A stretch of DNA of 64,000 nucleotides from Bacteroidia bacterium (GCA_018401705.1 JAGYKL010000014.1:1-64000); one strand, 5' to 3'. Shown: positions 8,163 to 17,480, counted from the first letter of the stretch. Numbers and translations are program-made. The notes: generated from the sequence alone by a model not told the origin.

Positions 8163-8732
8163 CTAAATACTAAAATTAGCTTTGAATATTTTAACAGCTA
8201 TTGCCAAAAGGATCACACCAAAAAATTTACGAATCACGAATAGCCCACTCTTCCCAAGTTTATGTTCAATAAACTTGAGAGATTTCAGAACTATATAAAC
8301 AGCAATAAGATTAATTATTATTCCGATCAGAATGTTGTAAACACCATAATTGGCTCTCAAAGACATAACTGTAGTCAAGGTTCCAGAGCCAGCAATTATA
8401 GGGAAAGCTATTGGAATTACAGAACCTGAACTAACGTCAGGATCTGGCCGAAAGAGCTCGATTCCTAAAACCATTTCAAGACCCATTATAAAGATAACGA
8501 TTGAACCTGCTACGGCGAATGAAGAGATATCAACTCCAAGAGCTGCAAGCAAATCAGCTCCAAATACTAAAAAAAGTATCATTAACAGTCCAGAAGCTAA
8601 TGTGGCTTTTCCTGATTCTATCTCACCTATTTTGCTCTTCATGCTTAAAAGCACTGGAACAGCGCCAACAATATCAATAATAGCAAATAGAGTAAGGGTT
8701 ACTGTTAATATTTCATCTAAGCTAAGAAGCAT
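8163..8732 (-). CDS. MarC-family integral membrane protein
   Basis: 189 residues, almost wholly hydrophobic with about six membrane segments, the family's usual size and topology. Family features seen: LFAIIDIVGAVPVLLSM at the N-terminus, FIMGLEMVLGIELF in the middle and PIAFPIIAGSGTLTTVMSLR. The physiological role of MarC proteins is not settled; a link to multiple antibiotic resistance has been withdrawn in E. coli. It lies 33 bases after the glycosyltransferase gene on the same strand but has its own promoter-like element and a palindrome directly before the ATG. Confidence 0.9.
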   Translation of the reverse strand: MLLSLDEILTVTLTLFAIIDIVGAVPVLLSMKSKIGEIESGKATLASGLLMILFLVFGADLLAALGVDISSFAVAGSIVIFIMGLEMVLGIELFRPDPDVSSGSVIPIAFPIIAGSGTLTTVMSLRANYGVYNILIGIIINLIAVYIVLKSLKFIEHKLGKSGLFVIRKFFGVILLAIAVKIFKANFSI

Positions 8733-8734
8733 AT

Positions 8735-8748
8735 CCCCAAATTTGGGG
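8735..8748. promoter_or_regulatory. Perfect 14-bp palindrome before marC-like gene
   Basis: CCCCAAATTTGGGG is fully self-complementary. It lies between a TAnnTTTG-like element and the start codon at 8732, where a repressor would block early transcription. Protein partner unknown. Confidence 0.45.
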
Positions 8749-8756
8749 CAAAGCTA
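8749..8756 (-). promoter_or_regulatory. Candidate promoter element of the marC-like gene
   Basis: On the minus strand TAGCTTTG fits TAnnTTTG, adjacent to the palindrome and 16 bases before the start codon. Confidence 0.4.
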
Positions 8757-8765
8757 CCAATAACA

Positions 8766-9782
8766 TCAAGAAATATCCAGATCTGAGAACTTTTTCTTGC
8801 CTCTTAAAAAGTAATCTGCGACAATTGATCCCATGTAAACGCCACTTGTATTTCTTATGCTTTCAACCTTTTTAAGTTTCCTCCTCTTTTGCCTAATTGA
8901 TGGCAGAAGTCTATAAAAATGTAAATGCGCTCTTAGAATAGCATAGAAGTGGCTAAATCCATTGGTAAAAAGAAATTTAAATGCGGCAACACCATCTAAC
9001 AACATCCTTTTTAACAAGCTCCTTATCAAATACTTATCCTCAATATTCTTATAAATCAATTCTAAATTATTTCTAAAATTAAGATAGGTCTTCCTCCAGT
9101 TTGATTTGGACAATGTTCCGCCACCAATATGGAAAACAACAGATTCGGGTTGTACCAAAATTTTATATCCACGATTTTTCATGCGCCAGCATAAATCTAT
9201 TTCTTCCATATGCGCAAAAAAGCTTTCATCGAATCCTTGGCAATCATGAAAAACGCTTGATCGAATAAACATACAAGCACCTGATGCCCAGAAAACCTCT
9301 CGAATATCGTCGTACTGACCTGTGTCAATTTCTGTTTCTTCAAAAATTCTTCCACGACAAAAAGGATAGCCCATTCGGTCGAGATAACCTCCTGCAGCAC
9401 CTGCATATTCGAATCTGTCTCTTTGCTTAAATGCCCTTATCTTTGGCTGAATAGCAGCTATCTGAGAATCTGAATCAAATAGTTTCTCAATTGGCTTTAT
9501 CCAATTTTCGGTAACTTCAATATCAGAGTTTAAAAGCACATAAAATTCTGCATCCACTTGCCTAAGGGCTTCATTATAACCGCCAGCATAGCCATTATTA
9601 GTAGGATTAACGATCAGCTGCACTTGTGGGAAGTTCTCCTGAAGCCATTTTACAGAGTTGTCAGTAGAATTATTGTCAGCGACAACAACCTTAGCATCTT
9701 CGGAGAACTGAATGACTTTAGGTAAAAATTGCTCTAAGAGGTGACATCCATTCCAATTTAATATAACGATAGCAGTTCTCAT
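8766..9782 (-). CDS. Family 2 glycosyltransferase
   Basis: 338 residues. The GT-A fold occupies the first ~250: TAIVILNWNG, VVADNNSTDNSVKWL, FYVLLNSDIEV (the metal/nucleotide-binding Asp) and ASGACMFIRSSVF followed by GFDESFFAHMEEIDLCWRM. This subgroup resembles rhamnosyl- or other deoxyhexose transferases that act on polysaccharides. The C-terminal ~90 residues are basic and could touch the membrane. It overlaps the LpxL-like gene by 4 bases, so the two are co-translated; together they point to cell-envelope glycolipid or lipopolysaccharide assembly. The donor sugar cannot be read from sequence. Confidence 0.88.
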   Translation of the reverse strand: MRTAIVILNWNGCHLLEQFLPKVIQFSEDAKVVVADNNSTDNSVKWLQENFPQVQLIVNPTNNGYAGGYNEALRQVDAEFYVLLNSDIEVTENWIKPIEKLFDSDSQIAAIQPKIRAFKQRDRFEYAGAAGGYLDRMGYPFCRGRIFEETEIDTGQYDDIREVFWASGACMFIRSSVFHDCQGFDESFFAHMEEIDLCWRMKNRGYKILVQPESVVFHIGGGTLSKSNWRKTYLNFRNNLELIYKNIEDKYLIRSLLKRMLLDGVAAFKFLFTNGFSHFYAILRAHLHFYRLLPSIRQKRRKLKKVESIRNTSGVYMGSIVADYFLRGKKKFSDLDIS

Positions 9783-10570
9783 TCAAGACGTTTATGTTTC
9801 CATCTTTTATGAGACCAAAGCCAAGCTGGAGGATATTCCATGATTAATTTTTCTAATGCTTTTGCATGAAGCCGAGTTATTTCGCCATCACTGCTTTCAG
9901 CAGGATTCTCGTGCAATATCTCAAATTCTACTGAATAATGCCCTCGTTTTTCTCTTCGCATAGCCAAGAAAACAAGTGGATTATTCTTAGCCTTAGCAAT
10001 TCTTTCAGGCCCGGTAAAGCAAGGAGTGTCTTGATTTAGAAAAAGTAGCCAGTTTGCATGTCTAGGGTCAGGCGCCTGATCTGCTACAAGTAATGTTGCC
10101 AAAGGCTCTTTCGATTGCATAACAGATCTATAGGTATTATTCATTGTTACAAGCTCGGTACCGAGCGATTCTCTGACATTCTTCATAACCTTATCCATGA
10201 GCTTACTACTTAATGGTTTGTAGGTTACCATACTTTTCATATTAAATAGTCCAGCCATTGAAACTCCCAGCCATTCCCAATTATTGTAATGACCTGAAAC
10301 AGCTATAAAACCTTCATTATTTTCCTTTAGTCTATCAAGTACTTCAGGATTTTTCAAATACACTCTTTTAAGAAGTAATTTTTTATTTAGAAGGTATTTC
10401 AGGAGACAGGAAAAAGAGTTTCTGTAAAAATTCTTGGTAATTTGTTTGTATATTTTTCGGACTTTGGGAAAAGCATTTTTTAGATTTTCCAAAATAACAT
10501 CCTTTCTATAAGCTATAATATTATTGGCAAACCAAGCTAAAAAGTCTGAAAGACTATATAGTATTCTCAA
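9779..10570 (-). CDS. LpxL/HtrB-like lysophospholipid (lipid A) acyltransferase; 5' end frameshifted
   Basis: 263 residues from a TTG at 10570. The acyltransferase motif SGHYNNWEW and later LVADQAPDPRHANWLLFLNQ with GPERIAKA match the LpxL/HtrB family, which transfers an acyl chain to lipid A at the inner membrane. The family normally has an N-terminal anchor of about 20-30 more residues. Those are still readable upstream of the TTG (RRRFLLAQVPLRILYSLSDF), but no start codon exists in that frame, while an ATG at 10661, just after the preceding gene, is in another frame. The true gene is therefore probably 9779-10661 with an indel near 10.6 kb. Its 3' end is coupled to the GT2 gene. Confidence 0.82.
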   Translation of the reverse strand: MRILYSLSDFLAWFANNIIAYRKDVILENLKNAFPKVRKIYKQITKNFYRNSFSCLLKYLLNKKLLLKRVYLKNPEVLDRLKENNEGFIAVSGHYNNWEWLGVSMAGLFNMKSMVTYKPLSSKLMDKVMKNVRESLGTELVTMNNTYRSVMQSKEPLATLLVADQAPDPRHANWLLFLNQDTPCFTGPERIAKAKNNPLVFLAMRREKRGHYSVEFEILHENPAESSDGEITRLHAKALEKLIMEYPPAWLWSHKRWKHKRLE

Positions 10571-10681
10571 AGGAACTTGAGCAAGCAGAAACCTCCGCCT
10601 CGAATAAGGTAATACAGAATAACTGTCTTGAGTATCGAATTTTGTTGGATTTGGCGTTCATGATGAGGGAGTAACTCTATC

Positions 10682-12085
10682 CTATTTAATATCATTTGTT
10701 TGTGTGTCTCTCTTCAGAATAAGAAACTGCCATTGGTCATTCATTATTTCACCAAGAGCATCTGAATGAATAAGGGTATAATCATTTGTGACTAAGTCTA
10801 AGAGAATACGAAACGTCTATTGCTTTGATTGTTAATTTTATAGTACTGCCATTTCATAGGGATATGCAGAAGGCTCATATGTACTGGGATAGTTCTATTA
10901 TCGGGTGGACCATACTGTAGGTAAACTCTACCTCTATCAGTATTATATCCTCGTTTTATGGATGAGGCGAATTCTGTTTGCACCTTAATAACTTCTGAAC
11001 GATATTTCTCCCAAGCTTCTTTGAGGATTTGCCGATGAGCGATTTAACTAAAAAGACAAGAAGTACTGTTTCATGAGTTCAAAATCTCCCTCTTTAATTA
11101 CATTCTCTGAATACTGTTTTTCTCTTTCTGCTGATATTGGTCTTAAAGCTCTGATATGTTCGGTAAGGCTATCTTTGTTCTTATATCCTTGGGTAAAGGT
11201 CCCTTCGGTGACCAAAAGGTCAATGTTGTTTAAGTTGACTGCCAACCCTGGATTAGCGCGAATAAATTCTTGAGACTTAGTACCAAGTAAATTGTTTTCT
11301 CGGTCTCTAGCCTCAATAACAAGTCTGTAAGCTCCGTTTGGCAACTCAGAAATATCTATTTCTTTCATGAAGACATTTACCATTGCGGAGTTAGCCTTCT
11401 CGAATCCGGTAAATTGTGCTATCGTTCTAAACGAATTGAGTTCCTCAATATGAAACTTAATTAAGTACTTTTCTCCTTCTCCTAATACACCGAGGGAGTT
11501 ATACGACTCGTTATAAAAAATAAGTTTGTTCTCATCACTGCCAAAAAACTCGCTAATATGAGGAACCAAATCATATCCTCCTTTAGACAAAGGTCCTGGT
11601 TTAATGGTTTTTGTATAAGATTCAACCAACTGAATATCAGAAAGCCAAACTGAGTCGGTAGGGATATCTATAATTAATTCTGAAGTAGCCTTTACCGGCT
11701 CTGCATTGGTAAGCACATCTCTAACTTCTAAACCAAGCTCATAACTACCTTCAGACAAGGGAATTCTTTGCTGATCGATAAAATTAAATCCGATATTTAA
11801 TGAATCATCAGCCTCTGGGCTGGAAAGAATATATTTATCGGCATATCTTATTTTATCACCTTGTGAAGCTATGAGGGTAACCTCAACTTTACCTTGATAC
11901 TTTCCTGATTCATTCTTTATAAAGTTTACACTTGAACCTCTAACCATTAGGTAAGTTTCTACATAAGGTGTTTTTCCACCCATTAAAAACACACCTCTGG
12001 AAAAAAGAGCTTGCACTTGCTGTGCAGAAACCTGACAGAAAGGATTTAATAATAAAATGCTTAAAGCTGCAAAGAATTTAACCAT
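10682..12085 (-). pseudogene. GWxTD-domain protein, interrupted by nonsense and frameshift changes
   Basis: The intact first part (11048-12085, 345 residues) has a signal peptide ending in VSAQQ, followed by beta-rich extracellular-type domains. The family's C-terminal GWxTD domain follows but is broken. A stop (TAG at 11048-11050) stands where the context YFLSF-x-LNRSSANP suggests Trp; one extra A is needed near 11020 to read EAWEKYRSEV; then RGYNTDRGRVYLQYGPPDN is intact. Two single-base losses near 10.87 kb garble the expected YPYEMWQYY, and a last shift near 10800 separates FVF from LDLVTNDYTLIHSDALGEI. With these repaired, the frame ends at 10682, 21 bases before the acyltransferase ATG. 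GWxTD proteins are envelope proteins of unclear function in Bacteroidota. Confidence 0.75.
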
Positions 12086-12131
12086 AGATTACAAATGTAC
12101 CTGAAAATGCAAATAGGTTCAACTACAATTT

Positions 12132-13625
12132 CTAGCTTTCCTCGTCTTGTTCTTTAAATAAGCGAGCTGCCTTAACTGCATTTAACCACCCTTTGTATGC
12201 ATCATCAGCATTAAGATGGATAATATTTGGCACAAAAACCGTTTCGCTTTTTCTCAACAAAGCTAATTCATCAAAGCTTTGCCAAATGCCATTAGCAAGA
12301 CCAGCCATTAAAGCTACACCAAAAGCAGTTGTTTCAATATTCTTCGGTCTATCTACATTTACATCAAGCAAATCGCATTGAAACTGCATCATTAAATTGT
12401 TTGCAGAAGCCCCACCATCAACACGCAGTGTTTTTAAAGGAATTCCTGCTTCTTTCTGCATTAAATCAAAAACATCTTTAGTTTGAAATGCAATAGCCTC
12501 CAACGCAGCTCTAATCATATGCTGTCGTTTGGTTCCTCTCGTGATTCCGAAAAATGCAGCTCTAACATTTGAATCCCAATGAGGAGCTCCCAAGCCGACA
12601 AAAGCAGGCACAAAATACACTCCTTCAGTGCTTTGCACGGAAGAAGCCAAAGGTTCGATTTCCTGATTATCCTTTATAATTCCAATTCCGTCCCGCAACC
12701 ATTGGATTGCAGAGCCGGCAGCAAATACACTTCCTTCTAGAGCGTAGCTAGTGATTCCTTTGTATTTCCAGGCGATTGTACTTAACAAACCTGATTTTGA
12801 ATAAGGCCTCGTTGTTCCAGTTTGCATTAACATAAAACAACCTGTACCATAGGTGTTTTTTGCCATTCCGCCCTCAAAACAAGCTTGTCCAAAAAGCGCT
12901 GCTTGCTGATCTCCGGCCACACCTGATATTGGAATAGTTGCACCCAAAACCTCAGAAGCTGTATTCGCGAAAAATCCAATATTCTCTTTTACATCAGGCA
13001 AGATAGATGGAGGGACTCCAAAAATAGAGAGCAATTCTTTATCCCAATCGCAAGTATTGATATTAAAAAGCATCGTTCTTGAAGCATTACTAACATCAGT
13101 AACATGAGTTTTACCCCCACTTAGTTTCCAGATTAACCAGCTATCAATGGTTCCGAAAGCCAAGTTTTCTGAATTGGTAATCAAGCTCACATCCTGCTCA
13201 AAGAGCCAAGTTAATTTTGAAGCAGAAAAGTAAGAGTCGAGAAGCAATCCAGTCTTTTGATAAATTTCCTCACTAAATCCTTGTTGAACAAGTCTTTCAC
13301 AAATATTAGCAGATTGTCGACTTTGCCAAACAATAGCAGGTGCCACAGGTTCTCCGGTTGTTTTGTCCCAAAGTACTGTGGTTTCGCGTTGATTAGTTAT
13401 GCCTACGCAATTAATGTCACTTGATAGAATTCCAGCCTTTCTAATTACTTCATTAAAGCAAAAAATAACAGAATCAAATATCTCCGATGCATCGTGCTCT
13501 ACCCAACCGGGGTTTCTATAAATCTGCCGAATTTCTTTTGAACTTTGAGCTAATGCTACCGCATTTTGATTGTATAGTATGCAACGTGAAGAAGTTGTTC
13601 CTTGGTCGATGGCAAGTATGTACAT
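12132..13625 (-). CDS. glpK: Glycerol kinase
   Basis: 497 residues, the usual length for GlpK. It phosphorylates glycerol to sn-glycerol-3-phosphate with ATP. Seen: the N-terminal phosphate loop AIDQGTTSSRCILY, VGITNQRETTVLWD, SGVAGDQQAALFGQACF with the catalytic Asp, GTGCFML, the FVPAFVGLGAPHWD segment and the C-terminal ATP site RVDGGASANNLMMQFQ. No glycerol facilitator or glycerol-3-phosphate dehydrogenase is adjacent, so the enzyme is encoded alone. It lies 46 bases before the envelope cluster on the same strand but is not clearly part of it. Confidence 0.97.
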   Translation of the reverse strand: MYILAIDQGTTSSRCILYNQNAVALAQSSKEIRQIYRNPGWVEHDASEIFDSVIFCFNEVIRKAGILSSDINCVGITNQRETTVLWDKTTGEPVAPAIVWQSRQSANICERLVQQGFSEEIYQKTGLLLDSYFSASKLTWLFEQDVSLITNSENLAFGTIDSWLIWKLSGGKTHVTDVSNASRTMLFNINTCDWDKELLSIFGVPPSILPDVKENIGFFANTASEVLGATIPISGVAGDQQAALFGQACFEGGMAKNTYGTGCFMLMQTGTTRPYSKSGLLSTIAWKYKGITSYALEGSVFAAGSAIQWLRDGIGIIKDNQEIEPLASSVQSTEGVYFVPAFVGLGAPHWDSNVRAAFFGITRGTKRQHMIRAALEAIAFQTKDVFDLMQKEAGIPLKTLRVDGGASANNLMMQFQCDLLDVNVDRPKNIETTAFGVALMAGLANGIWQSFDELALLRKSETVFVPNIIHLNADDAYKGWLNAVKAARLFKEQDEES

Positions 13626-13694
13626 AATTGAAAATGAATATTATTCAAATTAATAGAAAATACAATTATGTTAAACGTGTAGAAAACAAGCCAC

Positions 13695-13702
13695 TATATT
13701 TG
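13695..13702 (+). promoter_or_regulatory. Candidate promoter element for the zinc-ribbon gene
   Basis: TATATTTG fits TAnnTTTG and ends 15 bases before the ATG at 13718. Confidence 0.45.
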
Positions 13703-13717
13703 TAAAAAATAAGAGAC

Positions 13718-13990
13718 ATGCAGATTAGATGTAAAAACTGCGGTTTTGGAATACCACTGGAAAGCTATGAAAGCAATTGCACTTCTTGTGGCGAACCTCT
13801 TAGGAAAATAGAACAAGCTGAGCTTGATAGTATTGAAAGAAGAAAGACTACTGGAGAACTAAGAATTCCCATTTATCCAAATGATTCGATACTTTTAAAA
13901 ATCGGAAAACACATATATAACATAGTAACTCTTGTATTCATAGGCATCATTAGCTTCTTTTTATGGATTTTCGCAGCTGGCCCGGGTTAG
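13718..13990 (+). CDS. Small zinc-ribbon protein with one membrane segment
   Basis: 90 residues. The N-terminus has two CxxC knuckles (CKNC and CTSC, ~15 residues apart) as in a zinc ribbon, then a charged linker, then one transmembrane helix (YNIVTLVFIGIISFFLWIF) near the C-terminus. The family is not recognisable and no function can be stated. The next gene starts inside its last codons, overlapping by 28 bases, so the two are likely co-expressed. Confidence 0.65.
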   Translation: MQIRCKNCGFGIPLESYESNCTSCGEPLRKIEQAELDSIERRKTTGELRIPIYPNDSILLKIGKHIYNIVTLVFIGIISFFLWIFAAGPG

Positions 13991-14331
13991 ATCTTAAAAA
14001 ATTATTGCCTTTACATTTTGTGATTCTTGTTTTAGTCCTAATTATAAATAGGTACTTTTTAAGATTTTCAATTTGCTCTTTTTTTGATAATTATTTTAAT
14101 GATTTACTGTGTATTCCAGTCATGTTATTTAGCACATCGATATTCATGGGCTTGATTTACGGACAGATTCCATTTAAAATATCGAATACAATGATATTTC
14201 TGGCGGTGTTTGCAACAAGCTTAGTTTTCGAGTTTATACTCCCTTCTTTTTCAACGAAATACACCTATGACTTGTTAGATATTCTAATGTATACTTTAGG
14301 TGCTTTTTATTACAAATTCTTCTTTCAATAG
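13963..14331 (+). CDS. Small integral membrane protein of unknown function
   Basis: 122 residues with four predicted membrane helices. The arrangement NDLLCIPVMLF, then FEFILPSF and YDLLDILMYTLGAFYY recalls the VanZ-like and related small membrane families of Bacteroidota, but the match is too weak for a name. The ATG at 13963 lies within the preceding gene. It may be slightly shorter if a later start is used. Confidence 0.55.
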   Translation: MDFRSWPGLDLKKLLPLHFVILVLVLIINRYFLRFSICSFFDNYFNDLLCIPVMLFSTSIFMGLIYGQIPFKISNTMIFLAVFATSLVFEFILPSFSTKYTYDLLDILMYTLGAFYYKFFFQ

Positions 14332-14457
14332 ATTTTGCTTTGAAGTATTGGGAATAATCATGTATTAATGAGAATACAGTCCTCCTTGCTTAAGGATGTC
14401 ATGCTCAAACGATGGGCTGATTCATTCTTCACTTCTTTTGTCAGGAAAAGAAGTTTC

Positions 14458-14685
14458 ATGCAACAAGAAGAAAAACACCTAAAATTAACTGACTATGAAA
14501 AGCTTAATGCTCACCCTAGCTTTAGTAGAGGGAACCGTCATGACCACGAAATGAAAATGGAAAGTAAACCTCATACGTGCGCAGATGCTTGTAAAGATGG
14601 CTCTCACACATATTTGCATGGTGAAGCAGGACATACATGCACAGCAGCTTGCAAAATGGACATGAAAGAAGAGGATAAGAAGTAA
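14458..14685 (+). CDS. Small Cys/His-rich putative metal-binding protein
   Basis: 75 residues from the ATG at 14458. The frame stays open to an ATG at 14368, giving 105 residues, but the extra part shows no conserved-looking pattern. The C-terminal half repeats HTCxDACKDG and HTCTAACK with a linking GSHTYLHGEAG, a spacing of Cys and His that suggests metal binding. Proteins with this motif are common and uncharacterised in Bacteroidota as far as I recall. No signal peptide. Confidence 0.55.
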   Translation: MQQEEKHLKLTDYEKLNAHPSFSRGNRHDHEMKMESKPHTCADACKDGSHTYLHGEAGHTCTAACKMDMKEEDKK

Positions 14686-14780
14686 AACAATTCCTCTTTT
14701 TAAATATTGAAAGACAAGTGATATAATATAAGCAATGCTATTTTACAATTTACTTAGAAGTAAATTTCTAACTTTCAGGC

Positions 14781-16871
14781 ATGAAAAACTTATGGCTCAT
14801 CACTTGTCTTTATTTTTTAATCCCAATTAATTCTTATGGTCAAAACTATGTCGACTTTGACTGGCTTCGTCCTGAATATGGCGGGCATTCATTAAACAAG
14901 GTTGCATGGATTTCAGGAGACCGCTTTATTGCTGTTGGCGATGAAGGCATGATATTACTAAGCTTCGATGGAGGAGCAACTTGGAACATCCGTCAAATTC
15001 AAACCCAGATTGACATGAAAGGAATTTGGGTGAAGGATGAATTGACCATGTATGTCGTTGGAAGTTTTGACAATTCAGGATCGGCACTTTATAAAACTGA
15101 TGATGGAGGAGACACCTGGGCTATTGATTTTGAATATACTGGTATTGGAGGCCTAAGGGATATTTATTATACCAACGAAAACGTTGGATATATGATTGGT
15201 TCAATTGGACGCGTTTTTAAAACAACAGACGGAGGTGTAAACTGGGTTGACATGAGCAATTCTTCTATTTCAGGAGATTTAACATGTGTATGGTTTATTT
15301 CACCAGACACAGGCTACGTAGGAAAAACAAGTGGATTCGGAATGTATAAAACCACGGATGGGGGAAACATATGGTCTCAGAATTTCGGCTACTTTCCATC
15401 TACCTGCTACAGCATGCATTTTATTAATGACTCTGTTGGTTGGGCTGGAGCTTATGGAAATGCAATTTTCAGAACAACTAATGGGGGTCAACTTTGGCAG
15501 CAGCAACAGAACCCGAATCTTTCAAGTCCAATTAAAGCCATTGCATTTGCAGATTCTCTGAAAGGTATTGCAATTTCTACATATTACGTTTACAAAACTT
15601 CAAATGGTGGTACCACTTGGAGTTCAACCTTTACAACTGGTAATTTAAATGCAGCTGATATATCATCCGAAGGAGTTGCTATAATTGGTAATATTACGGG
15701 CGGCATTAAACAAAGCATGAACTATGGATCTAGTTTTACAGAAATTAATCCCGAGGCCGGCACTTCAGCATATAGAAGAATCAAATTCATAACAAATCAA
15801 ATTGGTTGGGTAGCAGGCGATGATGGCAAAATTTTAAGAACTACTAATAGTGGGACTGATTGGACCTTGCTTAATAATCCTCATTATTACAGTTTTGCAT
15901 ATGATATGGCAGCAATTAGTTCTTCAAAAGCAGTAATTGTTAACAACGAAGGAACTGTAATAACAACAAGCAATTCGGGAAGTACTTTTACAAAGCAGAC
16001 ACTGTTAGCTGGCGAATGGTTAAAAGCCGTAACATTTCCAACCAGCAGCATCGGGTATATTGCAGGAGAGCTTGGAAGGATTTATAAAACCACAAATGGT
16101 GGAACAAGTTACACAGCTTCTCAGACCACCGGCGACGATGAGGATATTATAGAGCTGTTTTTTACATCAGCAACAAATGGTTATTTAGCAGATGAATTCT
16201 CAAGAATAAAAAGAACTAACAATGGAGGAAGTAGTTGGCAACTGTTAAATACTTCGGGGATAGGTGCAGTAAGTCAATTATATTTTCTGAACGACACTTT
16301 GGGCTATTTTGTGAATGAAAATGGAGGTGTTTCAAGAACACTTAACGGACAGGATATAGAATTCCTTGGAGAATCGTGCATTGACTCTCCTTTTGATATT
16401 CATTTTGCCAATGACAGCACTGGATTTATTGTGGGTAGTTTTACGAATAATTCATGTGATATTTCATACACCAGCGATTCGGGCATGACCTGGAATTCTA
16501 TATTGTTACCATTCGCTTACGCGGGATGGGGAGTATTTGGTTTTGATACAAGCAATGTGTTTTTAGTTGGACAAAATCAAAGCGTTTTAAGAACAGGAAC
16601 AGGAGACATTGTTACGGCAGTTGAGGAAAATCAGAAGTTAGATGACAAAAATTCACTTACAACATACCCTAATCCAGGAAAAGATCAAATCAACATATCT
16701 GGAGTTGCAGATATTCATCAATGGCAATTGTATAATCTTGAAGGAATGGAAATTCTTTCAGGAAGCACTAAATCTATAAACTCGAGTGGCCTTGCAGCAG
16801 GATTTTATTTATTGAGAGTGCTTAGCAAAGCGGGCGAGTTTCAATCAACTAAACTCACAATTATAGAATAA
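14781..16871 (+). CDS. Secreted Ycf48/BNR-type beta-propeller protein with T9SS sorting domain
   Basis: 696 residues. A signal peptide (LWLITCLYFLIPINSYGQ) is followed by at least nine Ycf48-like blades marked by (D/N)GGxxW: FDGGATW, DDGGDTW, TDGGVNW, TDGGNIW, TNGGQLW, SNGGTTW and so on. The last ~75 residues form a T9SS tail (TTYPNPGKDQINISG, LYNLEGMEILS, GLAAGFYLLRV). Exported to the cell surface or medium; binding partner unknown. The Ycf48 fold is named after a photosystem II factor, but nothing photosynthetic is implied here. Its stop is 3 bases from the convergent AcpH-like gene. Confidence 0.88.
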   Translation: MKNLWLITCLYFLIPINSYGQNYVDFDWLRPEYGGHSLNKVAWISGDRFIAVGDEGMILLSFDGGATWNIRQIQTQIDMKGIWVKDELTMYVVGSFDNSGSALYKTDDGGDTWAIDFEYTGIGGLRDIYYTNENVGYMIGSIGRVFKTTDGGVNWVDMSNSSISGDLTCVWFISPDTGYVGKTSGFGMYKTTDGGNIWSQNFGYFPSTCYSMHFINDSVGWAGAYGNAIFRTTNGGQLWQQQQNPNLSSPIKAIAFADSLKGIAISTYYVYKTSNGGTTWSSTFTTGNLNAADISSEGVAIIGNITGGIKQSMNYGSSFTEINPEAGTSAYRRIKFITNQIGWVAGDDGKILRTTNSGTDWTLLNNPHYYSFAYDMAAISSSKAVIVNNEGTVITTSNSGSTFTKQTLLAGEWLKAVTFPTSSIGYIAGELGRIYKTTNGGTSYTASQTTGDDEDIIELFFTSATNGYLADEFSRIKRTNNGGSSWQLLNTSGIGAVSQLYFLNDTLGYFVNENGGVSRTLNGQDIEFLGESCIDSPFDIHFANDSTGFIVGSFTNNSCDISYTSDSGMTWNSILLPFAYAGWGVFGFDTSNVFLVGQNQSVLRTGTGDIVTAVEENQKLDDKNSLTTYPNPGKDQINISGVADIHQWQLYNLEGMEILSGSTKSINSSGLAAGFYLLRVLSKAGEFQSTKLTIIE

Positions 16872-16874
16872 CTA

Positions 16875-17480
16875 TTAGCCTATTAATAAACCTTTTAGAT
16901 TTACTTCGTGATCAGTATCAACAAAGCGAATCAAATCCGGAAGAAATTCATGAAATATTGTCTGGTAGAAAAGGTAATGCCTTTCTAATTCTTTATGAGC
17001 ATTTTCCATTCCTGAAGCAAAAGTAGTTCTGCGGGAAAGACCAGACAAAGCTCTTTGAACTCCTTCAATATGTCGATAATTGGTTAACCAATCCTGCATA
17101 CTCATGTAATGCAGTGTATATCTGGCTTTTTCAGGAAATAATTCTTTATGTTTATGAAGGAAAGAATACATGTGTTCAGCATATTCTCTCAAGTCGGTTT
17201 TTGAATAATCATGCCAGTTTTTCGCCAGAAAATGGTCGCCGAAAACATCCATAACAACCCCAGCATATTTTCTAAATTTGGGTCTGAGGGCTTCCTTCCC
17301 CCGTTCTAGAACGGGGTGAGAATCAGTAAACATATCTATTTGGCGATGGAGTTTAATTCCCTTGATAATTTCTTCACTAAAATTCTCTATTTGTTTGCCC
17401 TTTACTGAGTCGGCAATGAAATTCCCAATAATTAAATTAGGGTCGCTTCCTGACAAATAAAGATGAGCCAGGTAATTCAT
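16875..17480 (-). CDS. Acyl carrier protein phosphodiesterase (AcpH-like)
   Basis: 201 residues, the usual size. It starts MNYLAHLYLSG and has GNFIADSVKG, then GIKLHRQIDMFTDSHP and VVMDVFGDHFLA. The conserved His and Asp residues are those of the HD-like AcpH fold, which removes the 4'-phosphopantetheine arm from acyl carrier protein. Whether this homologue is catalytically identical to E. coli AcpH cannot be read from the sequence. Convergent with the preceding secreted protein and divergent from the next gene. Confidence 0.88.
   Translation of the reverse strand: MNYLAHLYLSGSDPNLIIGNFIADSVKGKQIENFSEEIIKGIKLHRQIDMFTDSHPVLERGKEALRPKFRKYAGVVMDVFGDHFLAKNWHDYSKTDLREYAEHMYSFLHKHKELFPEKARYTLHYMSMQDWLTNYRHIEGVQRALSGLSRRTTFASGMENAHKELERHYLFYQTIFHEFLPDLIRFVDTDHEVNLKGLLIG

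Noticed and set aside
8350-8763. Plus-strand frame of 137 codons opposite the MarC-family gene
   Set aside because: Antisense shadow: the minus-strand MarC protein has clear membrane-protein features and family motifs.
14781-16871. Photosystem assembly factor (Ycf48)
   Set aside because: The blades match the fold only; a T9SS tail and the absence of photosynthesis genes point to a generic secreted propeller.
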